Assembly (NCBI GenBank): GCA_023436065.1
Contig: JAEZKU010000024.1
Location: 1 to 64,000, forward strand
Length of the DNA: 64,000 nucleotides
Source: Bacillota bacterium
GTDB lineage: Bacteria > Bacillota > Clostridia > Lachnospirales > Lachnospiraceae
Reading direction: 5' to 3'
Both the position numbers and the translations under genes were made by a program. Within the stretch, counting starts at the first letter, position 1. The number at the start of each line of letters is the position of its first letter. The notes beneath the pieces were generated by a model. It made no database searches, was not told the DNA's origin, and saw only the letters and a program-made list of their open reading frames with translations. Shown here piece after piece: positions 17,745 through 26,821 of the stretch.

Positions 17745-18890
17745 TTATTTCCAGAATTTCTTCTTTCCACTCTTTTCATTTTCGGTACTTTCAGTGCGTT
17801 CCGCTTTTCCTGTCATGGCATCATCGAATTTCTTCAATAATTCCTTCTGTTCGGAGTTTAGATTCGTAGGTACCTGTACTACAAGAGTCACATAGTGATC
17901 TCCTCGTAAAGCCTTATTTCGAAGGCTGGGAACACCTTTTTCTCTCAGACGAACCTTTGTATCAGTCTGTGTTCCCGGTTTTACATTATAGATGACCTCA
18001 CCGTCAACGGTACTGATCTTGACATCTCCTCCCAAAACAGCTGTGGCATAAGAAATCGGAGCCGTAGAATAGATATCGTAATCCTGACGTTGGAAGATGG
18101 GATGCCTGCTGACATCGATCTCAACCAATAAATCTCCTCTCGGTCCACCGTTGGTTCCGGGTTCCCCTTTACCTCTGATTCTCACGCTTTGGCCGTTGTC
18201 AATTCCTGCAGGAATGGAAACCTTGATCTTCTTTCTGCTACTGATATAGCCTGATCCGTGGCATTCAGTACATTTATCACGGATAATCTTTCCTGTTCCC
18301 TTACAATCCGGACAAGTCTGAACATTACGTACCATGCCGAATAAGGATTGTTGTGTATATACAACCTGACCTTTACCACCGCATTTCGAACAAGTATCTG
18401 TGGTTGTTCCCGGCTTTGCACCGGTTCCGTGACAGGTACCACAATCGTCCTTCAGTGTCAGCTCAAGCTCTTTTTCCGTTCCAAAGACTGCTTCCTCAAA
18501 GGTGATTCTGACAGAAGTCCTGAGATTTGCTCCCTGCATCGGTCCGTTATTGGCACGTCTGGTACGACCGCCGCCGAACAGATCGCCGAATATATCACCA
18601 AAGATATCTCCCATGTCCATGGAGCTGAAATCAAAGCCACCGGCACCTCCGCCTGCACCTCCGTCAAAGGCTGCGTGTCCGAACTGGTCATACTGTCTGC
18701 GCTTATCTGCATCACTTAAGACAGCATAGGCTTCAGAAGCCTCCTTAAATTTGGCTTCTGCTGCTTTATCCCCTGGATTGGTATCGGGATGATATTTCTT
18801 TGCCAGTTGTCGGTATGCTTTTTTAAGTTCGTCGTCCGATGCTGATCTGCTGACACCTAAGACCTCATAATAATCACGTTTATCTGCCAT
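17745..18890 (-). CDS. dnaJ: chaperone DnaJ
   Basis: Hsp40 co-chaperone that delivers substrates to DnaK and stimulates its ATPase. Domain order is standard: J domain (YYEVLGVSRSASDDELKKAYR, HPD in KKYHPDTNPG), a Gly/Phe-rich linker (about 75-115), four zinc motifs (CGTCHGTG, CSKCGGKG, CPDCKGTG, CTECHGSG) and the C-terminal substrate-binding region. About 381 residues from ATG at 18890, which follows AAAGGTG by nine bases. It lies downstream of dnaK across a 396-base spacer containing tandem repeats. Confidence 0.97.
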   Translation of the reverse strand: MADKRDYYEVLGVSRSASDDELKKAYRQLAKKYHPDTNPGDKAAEAKFKEASEAYAVLSDADKRRQYDQFGHAAFDGGAGGGAGGFDFSSMDMGDIFGDIFGDLFGGGRTRRANNGPMQGANLRTSVRITFEEAVFGTEKELELTLKDDCGTCHGTGAKPGTTTDTCSKCGGKGQVVYTQQSLFGMVRNVQTCPDCKGTGKIIRDKCTECHGSGYISSRKKIKVSIPAGIDNGQSVRIRGKGEPGTNGGPRGDLLVEIDVSRHPIFQRQDYDIYSTAPISYATAVLGGDVKISTVDGEVIYNVKPGTQTDTKVRLREKGVPSLRNKALRGDHYVTLVVQVPTNLNSEQKELLKKFDDAMTGKAERTESTENEKSGKKKFWK

Positions 18891-19104
18891 TTTATTCTTC
18901 ACCTTTCATAGCCTTATCTATCGCTTAACACAACTCAGTCAATTACTTAATATAGCATAGTTGTGATGTATTTTCAATGGCAAACAGGCAGTCAATGTTG
19001 ACCGCCCATTTGCTTTCTATTAATTTTTATGGAAGAACCTCAAGTAAAAATCCTAGGAATTAGAACCTGAGGCCCTATCCTAATTATTAATAACAAGGCG
19101 AAAA

Positions 19105-19254
19105 CCTTAGAATAATGATTCTGTGGTTCCAACGTATTAAGTACTATTTAAGATCCTTAGAATCAAATTCCTATAGCTTCATCTCACTAAGTACTATTTA
19201 AGAACCTTAGAATGAAATTCCAATGGATTTCATTCTAAGTGTTCTTTGAATGGA
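19105..19254. repeat. three tandem copies of a 50-bp repeat between dnaK and dnaJ
   Basis: CCTTAGAAT begins at 19105, 19155 and 19205, and TTAAGTACTATTTAAGA recurs at the end of the first two units, giving an exact 50-bp period with diverged interiors. A possible decayed fourth unit (CCTAGGAAT) lies near 19052. The last unit contains a perfect 13-bp stem, CTTAGAATGAAAT (19206-19218) with ATTTCATTCTAAG (19227-19239). No coding potential is evident. The rest of the 18891-19286 spacer is A+T-rich and otherwise featureless apart from the hairpin at 19254-19279. Confidence 0.8.
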
Positions 19255-19279
19255 ACCGAGAAACTTTTGTTTCTCGGTT
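19254..19279 (-). terminator. hairpin immediately after dnaK
   Basis: AACCGAGAAAC (19254-19264) and GTTTCTCGGTT (19269-19279) form a perfect 11-bp stem with a four-base loop, seven bases past the dnaK stop. There is no following T tract, so it is more likely an mRNA 3'-end stabiliser or partial terminator that lowers dnaJ and prmA expression relative to dnaK. Confidence 0.65.
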
Positions 19280-19286
19280 ACTATAC

Positions 19287-21164
19287 CTATACTTCGCGAT
19301 AATCTCCATCCACTACATCATCATTATAGCCGCCTGCAGCATCTCCTGCCTGGCCGCCGAAGCCTGACATATCGGGGCCTGCACCGCCTGCACCTGCTGC
19401 ACCGCTCTGCTCATAAAGCTTAGCGAATAATGCCTGTGCGTCCTCCATTAATTTATCCTTTGCTGCCTTAATATCAGCAACCTCACCCTCGCTCATAACC
19501 TCAGGGTTGGATTTCTCTATTAATTCCTTTAATCTTGCAAGATCAGCCTCAACGGTTGATTTTGCGGAAGCATCAATCTTATCACCAACTTCGTTTAATG
19601 CCTTCTCTGTCTGGAATACCATGGAGTCAGCTTCATTTCTCACATCTACGGCTTCCTTACGTCTCTTATCCTGAGCTTCATATTCTGCTGCTTCTCTAAC
19701 TGCCTTATCGATATCGCTGTCGGATAAGTTGGAGCTTGCAGTAATGGTAATATGCTGTTCTCTACCAGTTCCGAGATCCTTAGCAGAAACATTAACAATA
19801 CCGTTGGCATCGATATCGAAGGTAACCTCGATCTGAGGAACACCTCTTCTTGCCGGCGGAATTCCATCGAGACGGAATTGTCCGAGGCTCTTGTTGTCCT
19901 TCGCAAACTGTCTTTCACCCTGTACGACATTGATGTCTACAGCAGTCTGATTATCTGCAGCAGTTGAGAAGATCTGGCTCTTCTTGGTAGGGATGGTAGT
20001 ATTTCTTTCGATCAGTCTGGTAGCCACTCCACCCAGAGTCTCGATAGAGAGGGACAACGGAGTAACATCAAGGAGAAGAATATCTCCAGCACCTGCATCA
20101 CCTGCAAGCTTACCACCCTGGATGGAAGCACCGATCGCTACACATTCATCGGGATTTAAAGACTTAGAAGGCTCCTGGCCTGTCAGCTGTCTTACCTTAT
20201 CCTGTACAGCAGGGATTCTGGTGGAACCACCTACTAATAATACCTTTTGAATATCTGATGCTGCAAGACCTGCATCACGAAGTGCGTTCTGAACCGGTAC
20301 TACGGTTCTCTCTACAAGATCATGAGTCAACTCATCAAACTTCGCACGTGTTAAGTTCATATCAAAATGCTTAGGGCCCTCAGCGGTTGCTGTGATGAAA
20401 GGAAGGTTGATGTTAGTGGTTGTGGAGGAGGATAATTCCTTCTTAGCCTTTTCAGCAGCTTCCTTTAATCTCTGAAGTGCCATCTTATCGGTGGATAAGT
20501 CAACACCGTCGGACTTCTTAAATTCATCAATCATGTATCTGGTGATTCTCTCATCGAAGTCATCACCACCGAGTCTGTTATCACCGGAGGTCGCAAGTAC
20601 CTCGATAACGCCGTCACCGATATCGATGATGGAAACATCGAAGGTACCACCACCCAAATCGTATACCATAATCTTCTGTTCATGCTCGTTGTCAAGACCA
20701 TAAGCAAGCGCTGCAGCGGTAGGCTCATTGATAATTCTCTTTACATCCAAACCTGCAATCTTACCTGCATCCTTGGTAGCCTGTCTCTGAGCATCATTGA
20801 AATAAGCAGGAACAGTAATAACTGCCTCTGTTACCTTCTCACCGAGATAGCTTTCTGCATCCGCCTTCATCTTCTGAAGGATCATTGCAGAGATTTCCTG
20901 AGGTGAATATCTCTTGTCGTCAATCTTTACTCGATAATCGGTACCCATATGTCTCTTGATGGATGAGATGGTTTTATCGGAATTGGTTACAGCCTGACGC
21001 TTTGCAGGCTCTCCAACGAGACGCTCTCCTGTCTTTGTAAATGCAACTACACTGGGTGTTGTTCTGGATCCTTCTGTGTTGGCAATAACAACAGGCTTTC
21101 CGCCTTCCATAACGGCAACACATGAATTTGTTGTACCTAAGTCAATACCTATGATTTTACCCAT
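19287..21164 (-). CDS. dnaK: chaperone DnaK (Hsp70)
   Basis: ATP-dependent Hsp70 chaperone. The 625-residue protein has the ATPase domain with IGIDLGTTNSCVAVMEGG at the start, AYFNDAQRQATKDAGKIAGL, and VYDLGGGTFDVSIID; the linker DILLLDVTPLSLSIET; and a C-terminal lid ending in a Gly-rich tail and DDVVDGDYREV, the usual acidic end. ATG follows AGGAGG by eight bases. The upstream spacer to grpE is an unusual tandem duplication packed with further AGGAGG sequences. Confidence 0.99.
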   Translation of the reverse strand: MGKIIGIDLGTTNSCVAVMEGGKPVVIANTEGSRTTPSVVAFTKTGERLVGEPAKRQAVTNSDKTISSIKRHMGTDYRVKIDDKRYSPQEISAMILQKMKADAESYLGEKVTEAVITVPAYFNDAQRQATKDAGKIAGLDVKRIINEPTAAALAYGLDNEHEQKIMVYDLGGGTFDVSIIDIGDGVIEVLATSGDNRLGGDDFDERITRYMIDEFKKSDGVDLSTDKMALQRLKEAAEKAKKELSSSTTTNINLPFITATAEGPKHFDMNLTRAKFDELTHDLVERTVVPVQNALRDAGLAASDIQKVLLVGGSTRIPAVQDKVRQLTGQEPSKSLNPDECVAIGASIQGGKLAGDAGAGDILLLDVTPLSLSIETLGGVATRLIERNTTIPTKKSQIFSTAADNQTAVDINVVQGERQFAKDNKSLGQFRLDGIPPARRGVPQIEVTFDIDANGIVNVSAKDLGTGREQHITITASSNLSDSDIDKAVREAAEYEAQDKRRKEAVDVRNEADSMVFQTEKALNEVGDKIDASAKSTVEADLARLKELIEKSNPEVMSEGEVADIKAAKDKLMEDAQALFAKLYEQSGAAGAGGAGPDMSGFGGQAGDAAGGYNDDVVDGDYREV

Positions 21165-21172
21165 GTTCTATT

Positions 21173-21368
21173 CCTCCTAATATAATTTTAAGGTTAACTA
21201 AGTTTTGGTCAGGAGGAATTATCCTCCTATATAAATTATAGTTTTACGAAGTTTGCTTGGGAGGATTTCTCCTCCTAATATAATTTTAAGGTTAACTAAG
21301 TTTTGGTCAGGAGGAATTATCCTCCTATATAAATTATAGTTTTACGAAGTTTGCTTGGGAGGAATTAT
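21173..21368. repeat. 98-bp tandem duplication between grpE and dnaK
   Basis: Two nearly identical 98-bp units (21173-21270 and 21271-21368) lie head to tail, followed by a short third start (CCTCCTATATAAAT). They differ mainly in the last bases. On the dnaK-coding strand each unit contains AGGAGGATAATTCCTCCT-type hairpins in which a Shine-Dalgarno-like AGGAGG pairs with CCTCCT. The dnaK ribosome binding site itself is the last such AGGAGG. The region fills the grpE-dnaK spacer and codes for nothing evident. Confidence 0.9.
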
Positions 21369-21385
21369 CCTCCTATATAAATCAA

Positions 21386-22090
21386 CTAATTTACTACCTT
21401 TACCATACTGTGACGAACTACCATATCCTTATAGATATAACCCTTCTGGAATTCATCCGATACGATGTTCTCTCCCAGAGTGTCATCCTCACCATGCATG
21501 ACAGCATTATGCAGGTTAGGATCAAATTCTTTTCCTACCGCATCAATCGGTTTCACACCAATCTCATCAAGCGCTGTCATAAGCTGACGATAAATCAGTT
21601 CAATACCCTGTGCGAATGCATTTTCCTTTTCTTTCTCAGTAATTGTACCGAGGCCTCGCTCAAAGTTATCGACAATCGGAAGAAGTTTCTCAATCAGGCC
21701 CTTAATTCCCATATCATACATTAATGATTTCTCTTTTTCGGTACGTTTACGGTAATTATCAAATTCGGCCATGGTTCTCATCAGCCGATCAGTAAGCTCC
21801 TCAATCTTCTGGTCCTTCGCAACCAGCTCCTTTGACTTGGAGCTTTTGAAGAAAGATTTGCTGCCCTTCTCCGGTTTTTCACTGTCACCGGCTTCTGTCT
21901 CATTCTTTTCGTCTTCTAAATCCCCAAGAATTTCTGTGTCCTGAAGGATATCTTCTGTTTGTGTCTCCTCCAGATTCTCAGCCTCATTCTCTATCTGTTG
22001 GTCCAAACCTTCCTGTGACATGTCTTTCATTCCCTTCTCCTTCTCCATGGCAGCTTTCATTATTTCTATTGCTTTATCCTTATCATCCAA
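21386..22090 (-). CDS. grpE: nucleotide exchange factor GrpE
   Basis: Releases ADP from DnaK. The long acidic, low-complexity N-terminal region (about 1-85) is followed by the coiled coil (IEELTDRLMRTMAEFDNYRKRTEKEK) and the C-terminal beta domain (GVKPIDAVGKEFDPNLHNAVMH, VSDEFQKGYIYKDMVVRHSMVKV). The start is uncertain: TTG at 22090 follows AAAGGTGG by ten bases, while an ATG 20 codons later is preceded by AAGGAGAAGGGA. The core is unaffected. Second gene of the CIRCE-controlled operon. Confidence 0.95.
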   Translation of the reverse strand: MDDKDKAIEIMKAAMEKEKGMKDMSQEGLDQQIENEAENLEETQTEDILQDTEILGDLEDEKNETEAGDSEKPEKGSKSFFKSSKSKELVAKDQKIEELTDRLMRTMAEFDNYRKRTEKEKSLMYDMGIKGLIEKLLPIVDNFERGLGTITEKEKENAFAQGIELIYRQLMTALDEIGVKPIDAVGKEFDPNLHNAVMHGEDDTLGENIVSDEFQKGYIYKDMVVRHSMVKVVN

Positions 22091-22125
22091 ACGATTACTA
22101 CCACCTTTCTTTTCTTATGAATCCT

Positions 22126-23157
22126 TTATGTTTTTCTCTTGAATATATCGTCCAGTTGAGTCATCAAGGATTTCAGGGTATCCACTACCTTCTGATAATC
22201 CATTCTCTTCGGTCCGATAATACCAACCTTGCCATATACACCCTCTTCAATTTCATAGGTTGCTGTAACCACGGAGCATTCCTTCATAGCTTCTACCGGA
22301 GTTTCATCTCCGATATAGACCTGAATTCCTCTGTTTTCCTCATCCTCAATCTTATCTTGGATCAGCCCCGTTAATGCCTTCTTTTCCTCCAGAGTATAGA
22401 GCAGACTGGCTGCCTTCTCTCTGTCACTTAATTCCGGGTATCTTAAGATATTGGTTGTGCCGGAAGTAAATATCTCAATATCTTCCTCTTCATTCACTGC
22501 CTGCATGATCGCATCCAAAATATCATTGACGATATTTCTATAATCACCGGCCTGCTCCTTCATCTGGGATATGACAGGAAGATTAATCTCTCCCAGATCT
22601 AAGCCCTGTAAAAATGTATTGATGATAATATTGAGCTTCAAAAGCATTTCTTTATTTAAGGATGCAGATACCTGAATGATTTTATTCTTAACAATATTTC
22701 TCTCAAATACAATGACCGCTAATAGCTGGTTATCATCCATTTCAGTTAACTGGATGAATTTAACCTTTTTCTTATACTGCGGTGTAGACACCATGGTAGT
22801 GTATTGTGTATTCACAGCCAGAAGCTTTGCTACCTGCTGTAACAGGCTCTCGAGTTTATCAGCCTTCTCAATCAGCAGTTCCTTCATATCCTCAACTTCC
22901 TGCTCTTTGTCCTTCAGCAGCATATCCACATAGAGGCGATAACCTTGATCAGAAGGAATTCGGCCTGCGGAGGTATGAGGCTGGATGATATAGCCAAGCT
23001 CCTCCAGGTCGGACATCTCATTACGAATAGTGGCAGAGCTAAGATTCAAGTCAGTATATTTTGAAATTGTTCTTGAGCCGACAGGTTCTCCCGTCTCCAG
23101 ATAATTACGGATAATCGCCTGTAATATCTTCAGTTTTCTTTCATCCAACTGCTGCAT
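22126..23157 (-). CDS. hrcA: heat-inducible transcription repressor HrcA
   Basis: Represses the dnaK operon by binding CIRCE; its activity depends on GroEL in studied Firmicutes. The 343-residue protein starts with a winged-helix domain (LDERKLKILQAIIRNYLETGEPVGSRTISK, in two family blocks, and LSSATIRNEMSDLEELGYI) followed by the GAF-like dimerisation region. GVYGKVGIIGPKRMDYQKVV near the C-terminus is the family signature. ATG follows GAGGT. It lies directly downstream of a perfect CIRCE element, so it is autoregulated. Confidence 0.97.
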   Translation of the reverse strand: MQQLDERKLKILQAIIRNYLETGEPVGSRTISKYTDLNLSSATIRNEMSDLEELGYIIQPHTSAGRIPSDQGYRLYVDMLLKDKEQEVEDMKELLIEKADKLESLLQQVAKLLAVNTQYTTMVSTPQYKKKVKFIQLTEMDDNQLLAVIVFERNIVKNKIIQVSASLNKEMLLKLNIIINTFLQGLDLGEINLPVISQMKEQAGDYRNIVNDILDAIMQAVNEEEDIEIFTSGTTNILRYPELSDREKAASLLYTLEEKKALTGLIQDKIEDEENRGIQVYIGDETPVEAMKECSVVTATYEIEEGVYGKVGIIGPKRMDYQKVVDTLKSLMTQLDDIFKRKT

Positions 23158-23210
23158 ATACTACCTCGCTTCGTTGTAAGTTGAGTATCCTATGATCCAT
23201 TTTGTTATTG

Positions 23211-23237
23211 TTAGCACTCAACTCGATAGAGTGCTAA
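23211..23237 (-). promoter_or_regulatory. CIRCE operator
   Basis: TTAGCACTC (23211-23219), nine-base spacer, GAGTGCTAA (23229-23237): a perfect match to the HrcA-binding inverted repeat. It lies between the promoter at 23250-23278 and hrcA, 53 bases before the start codon. Confidence 0.98.
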
Positions 23238-23249
23238 TATCTATAAACT

Positions 23250-23278
23250 AAAATAGCACTATCATTTTCTTTTGTCAA
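23250..23278 (-). promoter_or_regulatory. sigma-A promoter of the hrcA-grpE-dnaK-dnaJ-prmA operon
   Basis: Minus-strand TTGACA (23273-23278) and TATTTT (23250-23255) with a 17-base spacer, placing the start of transcription close to the CIRCE element. Confidence 0.85.
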
Positions 23279-23380
23279 GGCATTTTATGATTAATTTCAG
23301 AAATTAATCATTTCTTAATTTTCCTGTTTCCTATAGTAATGCTTGCCGGTGTCTCCGGATCAGATTGGATTACATAGCTA

Positions 23381-23418
23381 AGTGCCAACCGGCAGGCACA
23401 TGTCTGCTGGTTGGCACT
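23381..23418. repeat. strong inverted repeat after hemW
   Basis: AGTGCCAACC and GGTTGGCACT pair, and the inner GCAG/CTGC extends the stem to about 15 bp around an eight-base loop. It begins 16 bases past the hemW stop. Neither strand has a good T tract, so it may be a weak terminator or an mRNA-stabilising hairpin between hemW and the heat-shock promoter. Confidence 0.7.
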
Positions 23419-23434
23419 GTGGTAAATTCTCTAT

Positions 23435-24682
23435 TCAGTCTAAAAGAAAGGATGAAAGCACATAATTGCTGATGTCTATCCCATATTCGGATAATTGGAT
23501 CAAATCCCCGACGCTTCTGATCAGCTTCTTCTCTTCCAGCTTCCTTAAGCAATCTCCGAAAATCTCTTCCGGTGGTACAGAGAACCTATTTCTAAATTCA
23601 ATCCTGCTGACGCCCTCCATTCGTCGTAAACCGAGAAACATGAATTCCTCCATTCTCTGCTGCTGTGTCAATACCGAGACATTCCTTCTGATACCAAGTA
23701 CATCAGCCTGACAGCTTAATCCTTCCCTCTCTGTCTTACCTGACTGATACTGATTGCATAGCCTGATATAGCTTTTCAGATCTGTTTCGTTCGAAAATCT
23801 GGTGTCGGCAATTAGGGAAGCCGCTCCGAGTCCAAGTCCTAGGTACTCCGTACCGATCCAATAGGAATTGTTGTGTCTGCATTCATAACCGGGCTTGGCA
23901 TAATTGGAAATCTCATATCTCTCATAGCCATATTGCTTCAGAATTTCCTTCGTCCTGGCATACATCGCCCGATCAGTATCTTCATCCGGCAATTCTTTCC
24001 TACCTGGTGTTCCTTCCCTGTAAAGCTCATAAAAATGTGTTCCTTCTTCAATAATCAGACTGTAAGCCGAGATATGCTCGGGTGAAAGTCCTGCAATTCT
24101 GTGCAAGGAAGTCTCCCAGGCCGTTACGGTCTGGTTCGGCAGCGCAGACATCAGATCTACATTAATGTTGTCAAAACCGAGTTCCCTGGCCAGCCTGTAA
24201 TTATCAAGAAACTCCTGATATACATGGATTCTCCCAAGTACCTTAAGCTCAGCATCGTCTGTGGACTGTAAACCGAAGCTTAATCGATTGATCCCTGCCT
24301 TTTTATATTCTTCAAGCTTACCCCTGTTAACCGTACCCGGGTTTGCCTCCAGGGTAGCCTCCATCCTGGTCCAGTCCATAGGAAAGACCTTGTCTAAGGC
24401 TTCCAGGATGCGACTGATCTCTCCCTGTTCGAGAGAGGAAGGGGTTCCTCCCCCAATGAATATCGTAGGTACGGTATACTCGTCCATCCTGCCCTCATAG
24501 CTTTTAATCTCATAGATAAGAGCATCGACATAGGCTTTTTTCACTTCTTTCGAGGCAGTTGCAGAGAGAAAATCGCAATAATCACACTTTCTGACACAGA
24601 AAGGGATATGAATATAGAGCCCTAAATTCTTTTTATTAAGGTTATTCCTTTGATTGTTGTCCAATTTTAATCTATCGTTCAT
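23435..24682 (-). CDS. hemW: radical SAM heme chaperone HemW
   Basis: HemN-like radical SAM protein that binds heme and is thought to deliver it to respiratory proteins; in Firmicutes it is the conserved neighbour of lepA and hrcA. After a short Asn/Lys-rich leader the radical SAM motif IPFCVRKCDYCDF (CxxxCxxC) appears near residue 27, followed by FIGGGTPSSL, LEANPG and GINRLSFGLQS. The C-terminal HemN domain is present (GYERYEISNYAKPG, ECRHNNSYW). 415 residues. A terminator separates it from lepA. Confidence 0.95.
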   Translation of the reverse strand: MNDRLKLDNNQRNNLNKKNLGLYIHIPFCVRKCDYCDFLSATASKEVKKAYVDALIYEIKSYEGRMDEYTVPTIFIGGGTPSSLEQGEISRILEALDKVFPMDWTRMEATLEANPGTVNRGKLEEYKKAGINRLSFGLQSTDDAELKVLGRIHVYQEFLDNYRLARELGFDNINVDLMSALPNQTVTAWETSLHRIAGLSPEHISAYSLIIEEGTHFYELYREGTPGRKELPDEDTDRAMYARTKEILKQYGYERYEISNYAKPGYECRHNNSYWIGTEYLGLGLGAASLIADTRFSNETDLKSYIRLCNQYQSGKTEREGLSCQADVLGIRRNVSVLTQQQRMEEFMFLGLRRMEGVSRIEFRNRFSVPPEEIFGDCLRKLEEKKLIRSVGDLIQLSEYGIDISNYVLSSFLLD

Positions 24683-24747
24683 GGCACCACCTGCATTTCT
24701 TAATAAATACCTTTTATTCTATAGGTTAGTCGGTAACTTGCATATTG

Positions 24748-24790
24748 AATAAAAAAAGCTGTTCCAATGTAAATCCATCAAAACAGCTTT
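24748..24790 (-). terminator. rho-independent terminator after lepA
   Basis: On the minus strand AAAGCTGTT and AACAGCTTT pair (plus-strand 24755-24763 and 24782-24790) around an 18-base loop, followed by a run of seven T. It lies 14 bases past the lepA stop. Confidence 0.9.
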
Positions 24791-24803
24791 CCATCATTAC
24801 TTT

Positions 24804-26615
24804 CTAGTCTTCGTCCAGCTTCAGAACGCTCATGAAGGCCTTCTGTGGTATTTCCACGTTACCTACTTGACGCATCCTCTTCTTACCTTCCTTCTGCTTT
24901 TCCAGCAGCTTTTTCTTTCTTGTAATATCACCGCCGTAACACTTGGCAAGTACGTCCTTACGCATTGCCTTAACTGTCTCTCTGGCGATAATCTTACTGC
25001 CGATGGCTGCCTGGATCGGGATCTCAAACAGCTGTCTAGGTATCTCCTCCTTCAGCTTCTCACACATCCTTCTTCCGCGTTCATAGGCACTTTCCGCATG
25101 AACGATGAAGGTCAACGCATCCACTTCTTCCTTATTAATAAGAATATCAAGCTTCACCAGCTCTGACTGTACATAACCCTTCAGCTCGTAATCAAAGGAT
25201 GCATATCCCCTGGAACGGGATTTTAAAGCATCAAAGAAATCATAAATAATTTCATTCAGCGGCAAATCATATTTCAGAAGTGCCCTGGTGGTCTCCATAT
25301 ATTCCATGCCGAGATATACTCCACGGCGTTCCTGACATAAGCTCATGATAGAACCGACAAATTCTGTCGTTACCATAATCTCCGCTGACACAAAAGGCTC
25401 CTCCAGATATTCAATCTCGGAGGGATCCGGAAGATTGGTAGGGTTAGTGATATCAAATACCTCACCATTGGTTTTGTGTACCTTGTAGATAACGCTGGGT
25501 GCTGTCGTTACCAGATCCAGATTATATTCTCTCTCAAGTCTTTCCTGGATAATCTCCAAATGAAGCAGACCGAGGAAACCGCAACGGAAACCAAAGCCCA
25601 ATGCAACCGAGGTCTCCGGTTCAAACTGAAGGGAAGCATCATTGAGCTGCAGCTTTTCCAGAGCATCTCGTAAATCGGGATATTTTGCTCCGTCAGCCGG
25701 ATACATACCACAGTAAACCATCGGATTTACTTTCTTATAGCCTGGAAGTGGTTGTGCACAGGGATATTTATTATCTGTCACTGTATCTCCGACACGGGTA
25801 TCCTTCACATTCTTCAGACTGGCAGTCAGATAACCTACCATTCCCGCAGTCAATTCCTCAGCGGGAAGAAATTGCCCGGGTCCGAAGGTACCAAGCTCTA
25901 CTACCTCAGCTGTCGCTCCGGTAGCCATCATACGGATCTCCGTACCTTTTCTGACTTTACCTTCCTTAATCCTGCAGAATACGATTACTCCCTTATAGGG
26001 ATCATAGACTGAGTCAAAAATTAAAGCCTGCAGCGGTGCTTCCGGATCACCCTTCGGTGCCGGTATCTTAGTCACGATCTGCTCAAGTACCTGGTCGATG
26101 TTGGTTCCGACCTTTGCTGAGATCAAAGGAGCATCATGTGCTTCCAGTCCGATGACATCCTCTATTTCTGCTATGACACGTTCCGGATCAGCACTGGGCA
26201 GATCAATTTTATTAATTACCGGCATAATATCCAAGTTATGATCCAACGCCAGATATACATTCGCCAAAGTCTGTGCTTCGATACCCTGAGCTGCATCTAC
26301 TACAAGGATTGCTCCTTCACAGGCTGCAAGGCTGCGGGATACCTCATAATTAAAATCCACATGTCCCGGAGTATCGATCAGATTGAAGATATACTCCTCA
26401 CCATTTTTCGCTTTATATACGGTACGAACGGTCTGTGCCTTAATCGTGATGCCTCTCTCCCGTTCCAGATCCATGTTGTCCAAAACCTGAGCCTGCATTT
26501 CGCGGCTTGTCAAAAGGCCTGTCATCTCGATAATTCGGTCCGCCAGCGTCGATTTTCCATGATCTATATGTGCGATAATACAGAAATTTCTTACTTTACT
26601 TTGGTCTAAAGCCAT
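24804..26615 (-). CDS. lepA: elongation factor 4 LepA
   Basis: Ribosome-associated GTPase that acts in translation under stress and in initiation. G-domain motifs are HIDHGKSTLADR (G1), DTPGHVDFNYE (G3) and INKIDLP (G4) within the first 140 residues; the LepA-specific C-terminal domain ends with RKKKLLEKQKEGKKRMR and VEIPQKAFMSVLK. ATG at 26615 follows AGGAGG by about six bases and gives 603 residues, the standard size. The frame stays open for 39 codons upstream but without family similarity. Confidence 0.98.
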   Translation of the reverse strand: MALDQSKVRNFCIIAHIDHGKSTLADRIIEMTGLLTSREMQAQVLDNMDLERERGITIKAQTVRTVYKAKNGEEYIFNLIDTPGHVDFNYEVSRSLAACEGAILVVDAAQGIEAQTLANVYLALDHNLDIMPVINKIDLPSADPERVIAEIEDVIGLEAHDAPLISAKVGTNIDQVLEQIVTKIPAPKGDPEAPLQALIFDSVYDPYKGVIVFCRIKEGKVRKGTEIRMMATGATAEVVELGTFGPGQFLPAEELTAGMVGYLTASLKNVKDTRVGDTVTDNKYPCAQPLPGYKKVNPMVYCGMYPADGAKYPDLRDALEKLQLNDASLQFEPETSVALGFGFRCGFLGLLHLEIIQERLEREYNLDLVTTAPSVIYKVHKTNGEVFDITNPTNLPDPSEIEYLEEPFVSAEIMVTTEFVGSIMSLCQERRGVYLGMEYMETTRALLKYDLPLNEIIYDFFDALKSRSRGYASFDYELKGYVQSELVKLDILINKEEVDALTFIVHAESAYERGRRMCEKLKEEIPRQLFEIPIQAAIGSKIIARETVKAMRKDVLAKCYGGDITRKKKLLEKQKEGKKRMRQVGNVEIPQKAFMSVLKLDED

Positions 26616-26705
26616 CTTCGTCCTCCTGAGTATATAATCTCCGATTGTCCATCCGGAGCAATTAACTTTCGATTGTATAAAAGAATAATACAAGCTGGCT
26701 CGCAT

Positions 26706-26769
26706 AAACGCAACAAAGTTGCGTTTGCTCACTTCGCTTAATTATATCATACAGTTTTTATGCTAGCAA
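26706..26769 (-). promoter_or_regulatory. candidate lepA promoter with leader hairpin
   Basis: Minus-strand TTGCTA (26764-26769) and TATAAT (26741-26746) are spaced by 17 bases. Just downstream in the leader, AAACGCAAC (26706-26714) and GTTGCGTTT (26718-26726) form a perfect nine-bp hairpin with a three-base loop. The hairpin lacks a T tract and may be a leader stabiliser or a weak end point for spoIIP transcripts. Confidence 0.6.
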
Positions 26770-26821
26770 GATAATACATTTTCTTAAGCGACCTCTTATA
26801 AGCAGTAACTCATCAAGGCAT

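Noticed and set aside
19105..19254. CRISPR-like array after dnaK
   Set aside because: Units are contiguous 50-bp tandem copies with degenerate interiors, not short conserved repeats alternating with unique spacers, and no cas genes are present.
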